The position numbers were made by a program, and so were the translations under genes. From contig CAMNOS010000005.1 in the NCBI GenBank assembly GCA_946546925.1, positions 1-47,695 on the forward strand: 47,695 nucleotides of DNA. The letters are read 5' to 3'. This document shows positions 15,257 to 22,632 of this stretch, piece after piece. The notes under the pieces were generated by a model, which was given only the letters and a program-made list of their open reading frames with translations, did not search any database and was not told the origin of the DNA. The stretch is from an uncultured Butyrivibrio sp. Lineage in GTDB: Bacteria > Bacillota > Clostridia > Lachnospirales > Lachnospiraceae. How positions within the stretch are numbered: the stretch's first letter is position 1; the number at the start of each line of letters is the position of its first letter.

Positions 15257-16684
15257 TTATTTTGAAAGATATTTGCTTACATCACCGGCAATTCGCTCTG
15301 AGTACCTGGATACTCCTGTTGACACCTCATATTCCATATCATCGAACAGGAACTGATGAAGCCACTTAACATTGCTCTGAAGATCTACGGGAAGAACGCA
15401 GCTTCCTGCCTTGCCCATAGTACCTGTTGCACGCATTTCCTCGTTGGGGAAGCCGTTGTTATCAACAACAGTGTAGTTGGCAATATTCTTGAGAAGATCA
15501 AGTATCTCTGAAAGATCCAGCGATGTATATGTTTCACCGAATGCCTTGTTGGCAACTGTCTCAAGCTGTGAGTAGCTCATACCCTTGGCCTTATCGAGAC
15601 ATGCCATAAGGACTGTTCTCTGCCTCTCGGCACGTCTGAAGTCGTCTCCGGCCGTGTACCTGATTCGGCAGTAAGCTGTAGCCTGAAGTCCGTTCAGCGT
15701 CTGAACACCGGAACTTGTAACAGGCGTATAGTTGAGCTTGAGCTCTGTAGCCATAGTCGACTGATAGTTGTTGAGGTGTGATATCTCAGCATCAGTTACA
15801 TCTATTGAAACACCGCCTAAGGCGTCAACAACGTCTGTAAGACCTCTGAATCCGATTGTTACAAAGTCCTGAATATCCATATCCAGGTTCATGTTGAGCA
15901 TTGATATAGCCTGTTCGGGACCGCCCTGGGCATATGCCGCGTTACACTTGGTATAAGTATCATTACTTAGATTCAGATATGTGTCACGATAAACAGAACA
16001 GAGCTTGATATCACCGTTGGCATTGTTGATGGATGCGATCATGATCGTATCCGACCTGGTATTCTTGGTGAGCTCCTCTTCTCTGGAGTCAACACCGAAT
16101 AGTGCTATATTGGTGTATCCGGACATCTGCTGGTTGGTGGCAACATTCTCATCGATACTCTGTGAGATGGTCTCCTCATTGAGGTTGACCTTACCGACCT
16201 TGGTCACATCAACCTTGAAGAAAAGAGTATATGCCACATAGACCAGTATGCATGCAACCATCACTTCTGCAACCAGAAGGATTATTGCCTTGGAGCTGCT
16301 CTTCTTTTTCCTGCTGCCGCCGGATGTGTTCCTTGAGCCTCTTGATCCGCCATTTCCACCATTCCTGCCGCTTCCCGAAGAATGGGAGCTTCTTGATGAT
16401 GGACCGGATGAAGATCTTGATGAAGAACTTCTTGAAGCAGAACTCCTTGAGCTGTTCCTTCCTGAAGAAGCTGCATGGCGTCTTCCCGATGCGCCTGCAG
16501 AACCGGAGCGTCTCACCGGTCTGTCATCATACTCGTCATCATAGCCATCGTCGTATCCGTCATCATATCTGTCATCGTAGTCGTCTTCGTATCTGTCGTC
16601 GTAGTCGTCTTCGTATCTGTCACTACTCCTTCGAGAAGGTCTCCTCTCCTCTCTCTCGTAGTACTCCTCATCTCTTGTTGACAT
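15257..16684 (-). CDS. LytR-CpsA-Psr (LCP) family glycopolymer transferase with acidic Tyr-rich cytosolic tail
   Basis: LCP enzymes move lipid-linked glycopolymers onto peptidoglycan at the outer membrane face. The 475-residue protein has a cytosolic N-tail of about 131 residues, one membrane helix (about 133-156) and an extracellular LCP domain (about 185-400). Pyrophosphate-binding residues are visible: Asp199 and Arg201 in GVDSREE, Arg210 in RSDTIMIAS, Arg233 and Asp234 in VYRDTY, Lys246 in KCNAAYAQGG, and RTVLMAC-type arginines later. The tail is unusual: four 8-residue Asp/Tyr repeats (23-54), then a Ser/Gly/Arg-rich stretch. The ribosome site is AAGGAG. Its place beside the priming transferase suggests it anchors the polymer made by this locus. 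Confidence 0.93.
   Translation of the reverse strand: MSTRDEEYYEREERRPSRRSSDRYEDDYDDRYEDDYDDRYDDGYDDGYDDEYDDRPVRRSGSAGASGRRHAASSGRNSSRSSASRSSSSRSSSGPSSRSSHSSGSGRNGGNGGSRGSRNTSGGSRKKKSSSKAIILLVAEVMVACILVYVAYTLFFKVDVTKVGKVNLNEETISQSIDENVATNQQMSGYTNIALFGVDSREEELTKNTRSDTIMIASINNANGDIKLCSVYRDTYLNLSNDTYTKCNAAYAQGGPEQAISMLNMNLDMDIQDFVTIGFRGLTDVVDALGGVSIDVTDAEISHLNNYQSTMATELKLNYTPVTSSGVQTLNGLQATAYCRIRYTAGDDFRRAERQRTVLMACLDKAKGMSYSQLETVANKAFGETYTSLDLSEILDLLKNIANYTVVDNNGFPNEEMRATGTMGKAGSCVLPVDLQSNVKWLHQFLFDDMEYEVSTGVSRYSERIAGDVSKYLSK
16523..16618 (-). repeat. Four 24-bp tandem repeats inside the LCP gene
   Basis: The four units encode variants of RYEDDYDD (residues 23-54 of the LCP protein): the first two are identical in protein sequence, and the third and fourth have Gly/Glu changes. 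On the plus strand they appear as a GTCGTCT/ATCGTATC-like ladder. Such in-frame repeats can expand or contract by slippage without breaking the gene. Confidence 0.8.
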
Positions 16685-16775
16685 TACAAAATCTCCTTAA
16701 TTATCCCAACAAACTTATTCATTATTGCAAAATTGCACCAATATATTTAACCACATATTTTTGCAATATACAAGT

Positions 16776-16814
16776 ATAAAAGAATGCATACCGATACCAT
16801 CAGTATGCATTCTT
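16776..16814 (-). terminator. Intrinsic terminator overlapping the end of the priming-transferase gene
   Basis: AAGAATGCATAC pairs with GTATGCATTCTT in a perfect 12-bp stem (16780-16791 with 16803-16814) around an 11-nt loop, followed on the minus strand by TTATACTT. The 5' arm is formed by the last four codons of the gene and the loop begins with its TGA stop. It separates that gene from the LCP gene. Confidence 0.75.
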
Positions 16815-18206
16815 ATTTATAAATCCATGTCTTATTGTACCCAGCATTATCTTGAAATCAAATGCCATGGTCCAGTTCTCTATGTAATAGATATCGTAGT
16901 CGATCCTCTTTCTTATGGACGTGTCGCCTCTGTAGCCGTTGATCTGTGCCCATCCGGTCAGTCCCGGGCGAACCTGATGCTTGACCATATAGCGCGGGAT
17001 CTGTTCCTTGAACTTCTCAACAAACTGAGGCCGCTCGGGGCGCGGCCCGACCAGGCTCATCTGTCCGATAAAAATGTTGAAGAACTGCGGCATCTCATCA
17101 ATGCTGGTCTTTCTCAGGAGTCCGCCTATCCTGGTAACTCTGGGATCCCCCTTGGTGGTCCAGCCTTTCTTCTCCTCGGCATCTGTCTGCAGATACATTG
17201 TCCTGAACTTGTACATCATGAACGGAACTCCGTTGAGTCCTATTCTCTCCTGCTTGTAGATGATAGGGCCTTCGCTGGTAGCCTTGACAGCAATAGCAGC
17301 AACAAGCATTATCGGCGAGAAAATGATGATGGCAAAAAGAGACCCGACGATGTCAACCAGTCTCTTGGCAAGCCTGTTGAATGAATTGGTGAGAGGCACA
17401 TATCTGATATTGATGACCGGGATTCCCTGAACATCCTCCGTGTAGGGGTTGCTGGGGAAAAGAGACTGATAATCCGGAATAAACTTGGTGTGGACTCCGG
17501 ACTTCTCACACTCCGCAACCAGTTCTTCCAGCCTGTCGTAGTAGTCAAGCGGAAGGGTTATTGTGATCTCATCGTAGTTGTTATGGTCAAGGAAATCGGT
17601 GAGCTGGTCGATCTTTCCAATGACCTTGATCCCATGGTAACTGGTATCTAACGGGACAAAGTCATCAAGCACGCCTGCTATAACATAGCCCCACTGGGGG
17701 TTGTCCAGAATCCTTGATATATATGCCTCTGCTGCCCTGGAATATCCAACCAGCAGAATATGCTTGATATTGTACCCTTTCTTCCTGATAAATCTGAGGA
17801 ACTTCCGCAAGAGCCAGTGCGCTATCGTAGTCAGCGTCGTGTTCGACACAAAGAATATTGCGATCATGGACCTCGAGAAGTTGGGCTCATTAACTATGTA
17901 CAGCACAACCAGAAAGCCGATAACGCCCATGATATTGGCCTGGACTATATCCACAAATTCCTGCCAGAGCCGCAGCGCCCTTCTGGAGGTGTAGAGCTGA
18001 ACCATATAATATAGAAGAAGGTATGCGGGAACAAGGAAATAGAGCGCAGAAAAATAAACCGGAAGCGACAGTCGTCCGCCGGGATTCTTATCTGCAAAAA
18101 CCGATTCGAATTTCAGATAGTAGGACAGCGCGTAGGAACCGACTACCAACAGCCCGTCCACGATAACGTGCGCCCTGTTAAGATGTACCTGATTATCCTT
18201 TATCAC
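16800..18206 (-). CDS. Undecaprenyl-phosphate sugar phosphotransferase (WcaJ/WbaP-type priming enzyme)
   Basis: This enzyme starts repeat-unit synthesis by moving a sugar-1-phosphate from UDP-sugar to undecaprenyl phosphate in the membrane. The 468-residue protein has four N-terminal membrane helices (about 12-150) and a CoA-binding-like Rossmann region (about 150-275, HILLVGYSRAAEAYI). A C-terminal catalytic domain (about 280-468) has KRLVDIVGSLFAIIIFSP, GVPFMMYKFRTMY, DEMPQFFNIFIGQMSLVGPR and RPGLTGWAQINGYRGDT. These are the complete polyprenyl glycosylphosphotransferase motifs. The start is GTG at 18206. Glucose or galactose is the usual sugar for this long form. The gene is preceded by its own probable promoter and ends in a terminator. 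Confidence 0.93.
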   Translation of the reverse strand: MIKDNQVHLNRAHVIVDGLLVVGSYALSYYLKFESVFADKNPGGRLSLPVYFSALYFLVPAYLLLYYMVQLYTSRRALRLWQEFVDIVQANIMGVIGFLVVLYIVNEPNFSRSMIAIFFVSNTTLTTIAHWLLRKFLRFIRKKGYNIKHILLVGYSRAAEAYISRILDNPQWGYVIAGVLDDFVPLDTSYHGIKVIGKIDQLTDFLDHNNYDEITITLPLDYYDRLEELVAECEKSGVHTKFIPDYQSLFPSNPYTEDVQGIPVINIRYVPLTNSFNRLAKRLVDIVGSLFAIIIFSPIMLVAAIAVKATSEGPIIYKQERIGLNGVPFMMYKFRTMYLQTDAEEKKGWTTKGDPRVTRIGGLLRKTSIDEMPQFFNIFIGQMSLVGPRPERPQFVEKFKEQIPRYMVKHQVRPGLTGWAQINGYRGDTSIRKRIDYDIYYIENWTMAFDFKIMLGTIRHGFINKNAY

Positions 18207-18239
18207 AATACTTTTCCGTACTTTCCCATAATTAGTTAT

Positions 18240-18268
18240 ATTCTATACTAATTTTACTCTATGGGCAA
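18240..18268 (-). promoter_or_regulatory. Probable promoter of the priming-transferase gene
   Basis: On the minus strand TTGCCC (18263-18268), a 17-bp spacer and TAGAAT (18240-18245) precede the GTG start by 34 bases. The -10 has one mismatch to consensus and the -35 matches at four of six positions. Confidence 0.5.
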
Positions 18269-18285
18269 ATAGTTATGGATAATAC

Positions 18286-19266
18286 TCAGACTGACAGCGC
18301 TCTCCTGGCACAGTTCACCCACAGTTCAATCTGAAGCCTCAATGCATTTAAGATCTCCGTCCTGCCAAGGATAACCTTTTTTCCGGGATTCTTTGCGATC
18401 TTTTTAAGCCCCGCCTTAAGACCTTTAATGTGTGCTGTTCCAAGCCCCTGTCTTGTATAGAAGATATGCTTGATGACTATGCCTGCAATTATCATCGGGA
18501 AATTGATAAATATCTGCAGCATTGGCATATTCTTGTAGATCAGATAAATATTGTTGCCCGCAGTCAGTTCAACCTTGAATTCGTTATATCTTGATCCGCT
18601 TGTTGCGCTTCCCGCATGGTATACGACCGCCTTCGGTTCCATGACATTGGCAAAGCCTTTAAGCCGCGCCCTGTATCCGATATCAACGTCCTCCAGGTAA
18701 CAGAAGTGTTCAGGATCAAAATACCCGACACTGTCAAAATACTCCCTTCTGTACATCGCTGCACCGGCGCAGGCACTGGTGATCGACTGTCTCTGTGCAA
18801 AGCGCCTGTTGTCAGCATCTTTCCCCGGGGTAAAAGCCCACCCCAGAGCGCAGTAAAGATCTCCGCAATCATCGATGTTGTGTGGATCTTTCATCTGCAG
18901 CATCTTGGCCTGTGCGGAAAAGAGCTTTTTCTTCCCATCCATTGCCCTGACAAGCATTTCAACAGCCTGTTCCGCGCACACTGTATCATTGTTGAGTAAA
19001 AAGACATACTCTCCCTTTGAGGCTCTGATACCAACATTGACAGCATTGGCAAAGCCGGTGTTCTCTCCCAGAGTGATCACACCAAGTCCGAAATCCTTCT
19101 CATTACCCCAGGCTGCACTTATGTGCTCAGGGCTGCCGTCAGTTGAGCCGTTATCCACAACGAGAACATCAAAATCCATGTAAGTCTGCCTTTTTAAAGA
19201 TCTAAGGCAGTCATCTATATATTTAATTCCATTGAAATTGGGTATTACTACCGTCACTCTCGGCAT
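18286..19266 (-). CDS. GT2 glycosyltransferase, single-domain
   Basis: A 326-residue GT-A protein opening VTVVIPNFNGIKYIDDCLRS, with VVDNGSTDGS (residues 36-45) and LLNNDT as the nucleotide-sugar and metal motif near 94-99. CYLEDVDIGYRARLKG holds the catalytic-base acidic pair near 188-203. A hydrophobic segment near 245-268 (MLQIFINFPMIIAGIVI) suggests membrane association. The set of motifs matches WbbL-type dTDP-rhamnose transferases, so rhamnose is a plausible donor given rfbABC here; this is inference. It lies 55 bases downstream of the next GT2 gene with an AAAGG ribosome site. Confidence 0.85.
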   Translation of the reverse strand: MPRVTVVIPNFNGIKYIDDCLRSLKRQTYMDFDVLVVDNGSTDGSPEHISAAWGNEKDFGLGVITLGENTGFANAVNVGIRASKGEYVFLLNNDTVCAEQAVEMLVRAMDGKKKLFSAQAKMLQMKDPHNIDDCGDLYCALGWAFTPGKDADNRRFAQRQSITSACAGAAMYRREYFDSVGYFDPEHFCYLEDVDIGYRARLKGFANVMEPKAVVYHAGSATSGSRYNEFKVELTAGNNIYLIYKNMPMLQIFINFPMIIAGIVIKHIFYTRQGLGTAHIKGLKAGLKKIAKNPGKKVILGRTEILNALRLQIELWVNCARRALSV

Positions 19267-19321
19267 ACAAAAAGCCTTTCTGTTCAGTTCATTGCAAGAC
19301 TGTCTCAGTCACAAGAAGGAC

Positions 19322-20758
19322 TCAGATATCCAGACGTTTTATAACCTTCGGATCCCACATGACTCTGAGACAGCGCCTGTGTACTTCCTCTCCGAAAGCC
19401 ACGCTCATTGAAGCAATTTCTTCTTCAGTGAAATTCTCCCACATCCTGTCGGATGATGTGTCAGCCTCTTTTCTGTCCTTCTTGTCGCGGACGAGGTGGA
19501 AGGTGTCCACGTATTTCACACCGGTGATCTGTTCAAATACCGGGATAAGTTCACTCCTTACAGCGATACATCTTATATCGACTGCATATCCGTCCTGCTG
19601 CAGGACAGCTCTGTGCTGAAGTCCGCCCGAGAAGCCTTCCGGGAGACCCTTATACACCAAGGTCTTATCCTTTTTATACATCCCTCCGCACAGTCTGTTC
19701 TTCTTATCAATTATCTTGCCGCCCACGCATCCAAGGTCAGGGCGCGACAAAAAGATATCTCCCTCATAATCAAGTCTGTAGAAGCCCACATGTTCAAGGT
19801 CTTTGGCCTCTGCCGCAAGGGCATAAGTATCTGCAAACTTCTGAAGTGCCTTCCGTCCGGCCTCATAGGCATAGGTCTTACTGGCAGGATTGGAGGCGGT
19901 AGAATCTTCATGGCATCGCCAGTGATACAGAACCTTCCCTATATGTACGATCTGGCTTGAAGCCTGAGGCATCAGAAGTACGGCCTCTGCGCAGACCCTG
20001 AGAAAAAGATCGTAGTCCTGAGCCCCGTCATAGTCCTTGCGCAGCTTGTGCCTCTTGATCAGGTCTGACCGTATCATTGTAAAATGACAGATATAATTGT
20101 TGGACATAAGGTAGTCCATATTAAAAGCGGGCTTCTCGTGATGCTCATAAAAGCGCCTGCCCTCCCCATCCATCTTATCCTCATCGGAGTAGATAAGCCT
20201 TATGGGGAGGCCCGCATATTTCACCAGCTTATTCTTGGACATGCTCTTTCTGATGACTCTCGACATCTCATAGAGCGCATCAGGCGTCAGCACATCATCA
20301 TGGTCAAGCAGTCCTATGTAATCGCCGCTTGCCTTCTCAAGTCCCCTGTTGGTGTTCTCAGAAATACCGGCGTTCCTCTCAAGATGGAAATACCTTATCC
20401 TCGGATCCACTTTGGTATACTCCTCAATCACCTTCAGAGGTTCCGGGGATGCGTCACACAGTATCAGCTCCCAGTTGCCGTAGGTCTGGGCGACCACCGA
20501 ATCTATCATCTCTCTCAGATACTTCTCAGGGGTATTATAAAGAGGAACAACTATGCTAAAGCGAAGGTAGCATCCCGACTCTGCAAGGAACTTGTACTCC
20601 TCACGCTGCTCTTTTAACACTTCATCTGTCAGGGGAACGAAAGTGTAGTCATCATTTTTGTTGTCTGACATTCTCTCAAGGGCAGCAAAAAATGCGGCCC
20701 TTCCACCATTGCGTTTTGCGTATGCAATTGTTTTGGAGACCGCATTTTTTATATTCAT
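19322..20758 (-). CDS. GT2 glycosyltransferase with C-terminal accessory region
   Basis: A 478-residue protein. Residues about 60-290 form a GT-A domain: FSIVVPLYNTPEKYLREM, LLDHDDVLTPDALYEM (the D-H-D-D metal motif) and YDGAQDYDLFLRV with the acidic base. KVLYHWRCHEDSTASNP closes it. The remaining 180 residues lack a second complete GT2 domain. They contain FLSRPDLGCVGGKIIDKK and LCGGMYKK, which resemble the middle of a GT2 fold. So the gene may be a shortened relative of the tandem-domain proteins upstream. The GLLDHDD and YNTPEKYLR motifs are very close to those of the 685-residue protein, suggesting duplication within the locus. Donor and acceptor are unknown. Confidence 0.82.
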   Translation of the reverse strand: MNIKNAVSKTIAYAKRNGGRAAFFAALERMSDNKNDDYTFVPLTDEVLKEQREEYKFLAESGCYLRFSIVVPLYNTPEKYLREMIDSVVAQTYGNWELILCDASPEPLKVIEEYTKVDPRIRYFHLERNAGISENTNRGLEKASGDYIGLLDHDDVLTPDALYEMSRVIRKSMSKNKLVKYAGLPIRLIYSDEDKMDGEGRRFYEHHEKPAFNMDYLMSNNYICHFTMIRSDLIKRHKLRKDYDGAQDYDLFLRVCAEAVLLMPQASSQIVHIGKVLYHWRCHEDSTASNPASKTYAYEAGRKALQKFADTYALAAEAKDLEHVGFYRLDYEGDIFLSRPDLGCVGGKIIDKKNRLCGGMYKKDKTLVYKGLPEGFSGGLQHRAVLQQDGYAVDIRCIAVRSELIPVFEQITGVKYVDTFHLVRDKKDRKEADTSSDRMWENFTEEEIASMSVAFGEEVHRRCLRVMWDPKVIKRLDI

Positions 20759-20798
20759 CTTATTCTGTTCCTTTTCAATACTTAAGTCTTATATATGA

Positions 20799-22538
20799 TC
20801 AGCCCACTACCTTCTTAACTGCATCTGTGAGTTCATCCTGGAGCTTGGCTGCATCCTCGAGGTTCTTGCCCTTAACGCCCATGTAGAACTTGATCTTGGG
20901 CTCTGTTCCTGAAGGTCTTGCACAGCACCATGCATCATTATCAAGTGCAAAGTAAAGTACGTTGGAAGTAGGAAGTCCTGTGTCACCCTCTGCTCCGGTA
21001 GCCATGTCAACAGTCTTGTGGGTCTTGTAATCCCTGAACTGCTCAACCTTCCACTGTCCAAACTCCTTGGGAGGATTGGAACGAAGTCTGTCCATAAGAG
21101 CTGCGATCTGCTCAGCGCCTTCCTTGCCCTTCATGGTGATGGAGTACTGACCTTCCTTGTAGTAGCCGTACTTCTCATAAATATCGATCATGGCATCCCA
21201 TACGCTCTTGCCCTGCTTCTTGTAGAAAGCAGCAAGCTCGCAGAGCATCATAACTGCCACAACGGCGTCCTTGTCTCTTGCATGTGTTCCTGCAAGGCAG
21301 CCATAGGACTCCTCAAGACCAAATACATAGTTGTTGCACTGGCCGTTCTGTTCAAAGAGCTTTATCTGCTCTCCGATATACTTAAATCCGGTCAGGACCT
21401 CAATGTACTTAAGCCCGTAGTTCTCAGCAACCGCCTTGGCCATATTGGTGGTAACAATGGTTGTAACAAAAGCAGGATTCTCAGGCATTGTACCTGTTGC
21501 CTGTCTCTCTCTGAGAATATAGTCACCGATCAGCATTCCTGACATGTTGCCTGTGAAAGCAACATACTCGCCGGTCTTAAGGTCCTTGGCATAAATGCCA
21601 AGTCTGTCTGCATCGGGATCTGTAGCAAGAACGATATCCGCATCCTTCTCTTTAGCCAGCTTAAGAGCCAGTTCAAAGGCCTTGGGATCCTCAGGATTAG
21701 GATAAGCAAGAGTTGTGAAATCGGGATCCGGTTCTTCCTGCTCAGGAACCACGAATACATTCTTGAAGCCAAGCTCCTTCAGGACACGTCTTACAGGAAG
21801 ATTACCTGTTCCGTGGAAAGGAGTGTAAACGATGGTGAACTTGTCAGCCATCTCATCGATAACATCCTTGTGGATGATCTGCTTCTTGAGCTCTACCATG
21901 TACTTGTCATCAATTTCCTCACCAAAGGTCTCATAGAGGCCTGCTGCAATGGCGTCTTCCTTGGACATGGTCTTAACTTCGTGATAATCAGTGATAGCAA
22001 CTACTTCATCGATAATACCGGTATCGTGTGGCGGTGTAACCTGTGCGCCGTCTTCCCAGTATACCTTGTATCCGTTATATTCAGGAGGATTGTGGGATGC
22101 TGTAACCATAACGCCGGCTATGCATCCAAACTCTCTGAGTGCAAAAGAAAGCTCAGGAGTAGGCCTTAAGATATCGCTGACATAGGCCTTGATGCCATTG
22201 GCTGCCAGACAAAGCGCTGTCTCATCCGCAAACTCAGGTGAAAATCTTCTGCAGTCATAGGAAATTGCAACACCCTTCTTAGGTGCGTCAGGTCCACCGT
22301 GTTTCTTGATATAATTGGCAAGACCCTGAGTTGCTTTTCTTACAGTGTACTTGTTCATTCTGTTGGTGCCGGCTCCGATAACACCTCTAAGTCCACCTGT
22401 GCCAAATTCCAGTTCTCTGTAAAATCGGTCCTCAACCTCTGCCTCATCATTCCTGATGGCCAAAAGCTCTTTCTTGGTCTCATCGTCGAAATACTCGTCA
22501 TTTAACCAGTATTCCAGCTGCTTTGTTGCTTCGCTCAT
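20799..22538 (-). CDS. Phosphoglucomutase/phosphomannomutase (alpha-D-phosphohexomutase)
   Basis: Interconverts hexose 6-phosphate and hexose 1-phosphate, supplying glucose-1-phosphate for dTDP-glucose (rfbA) and UDP-glucose synthesis. The 579-residue protein has Ser148 in the phosphoserine motif TASHNPPEYNGYKVYW, the Mg-binding ATDPDADRLG near 310-320, a sugar-binding GLEESYG motif and the C-terminal phosphate-binding RPSGTEPKIKFY. It matches the PgcA-type long phosphoglucomutases of Firmicutes in size and order. The ATG follows AAGGAGGGA, one of the strongest ribosome sites here, with a separate promoter just upstream. The location among glycosyltransferases fits a precursor-supply role. 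Confidence 0.92.
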   Translation of the reverse strand: MSEATKQLEYWLNDEYFDDETKKELLAIRNDEAEVEDRFYRELEFGTGGLRGVIGAGTNRMNKYTVRKATQGLANYIKKHGGPDAPKKGVAISYDCRRFSPEFADETALCLAANGIKAYVSDILRPTPELSFALREFGCIAGVMVTASHNPPEYNGYKVYWEDGAQVTPPHDTGIIDEVVAITDYHEVKTMSKEDAIAAGLYETFGEEIDDKYMVELKKQIIHKDVIDEMADKFTIVYTPFHGTGNLPVRRVLKELGFKNVFVVPEQEEPDPDFTTLAYPNPEDPKAFELALKLAKEKDADIVLATDPDADRLGIYAKDLKTGEYVAFTGNMSGMLIGDYILRERQATGTMPENPAFVTTIVTTNMAKAVAENYGLKYIEVLTGFKYIGEQIKLFEQNGQCNNYVFGLEESYGCLAGTHARDKDAVVAVMMLCELAAFYKKQGKSVWDAMIDIYEKYGYYKEGQYSITMKGKEGAEQIAALMDRLRSNPPKEFGQWKVEQFRDYKTHKTVDMATGAEGDTGLPTSNVLYFALDNDAWCCARPSGTEPKIKFYMGVKGKNLEDAAKLQDELTDAVKKVVG

Positions 22539-22579
22539 TCTCTTCCCTCCTTAAGTTCAATACAATTGACTCAAAAGAA

Positions 22580-22608
22580 ATTATAACACGTTAAATGAAT
22601 TATCTCCA
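22580..22608 (-). promoter_or_regulatory. Probable promoter of the phosphohexomutase gene
   Basis: On the minus strand a perfect TATAAT (22580-22585) lies 17 bp downstream of TGGAGA (22603-22608, four of six matches), in the 94-bp gap before the gene. It would give the mutase its own transcript inside the polysaccharide locus. Confidence 0.55.
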
Positions 22609-22632
22609 CTGGACCCGGTACAGATTTCTATG

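Noticed and set aside
18268-18285. DnaA-box-like TTATCCATA (minus strand) upstream of the priming transferase
   Set aside because: Only one loose match, with no cluster, no AT-rich unwinding region and no dnaA/dnaN genes nearby. Not evidence for an origin.
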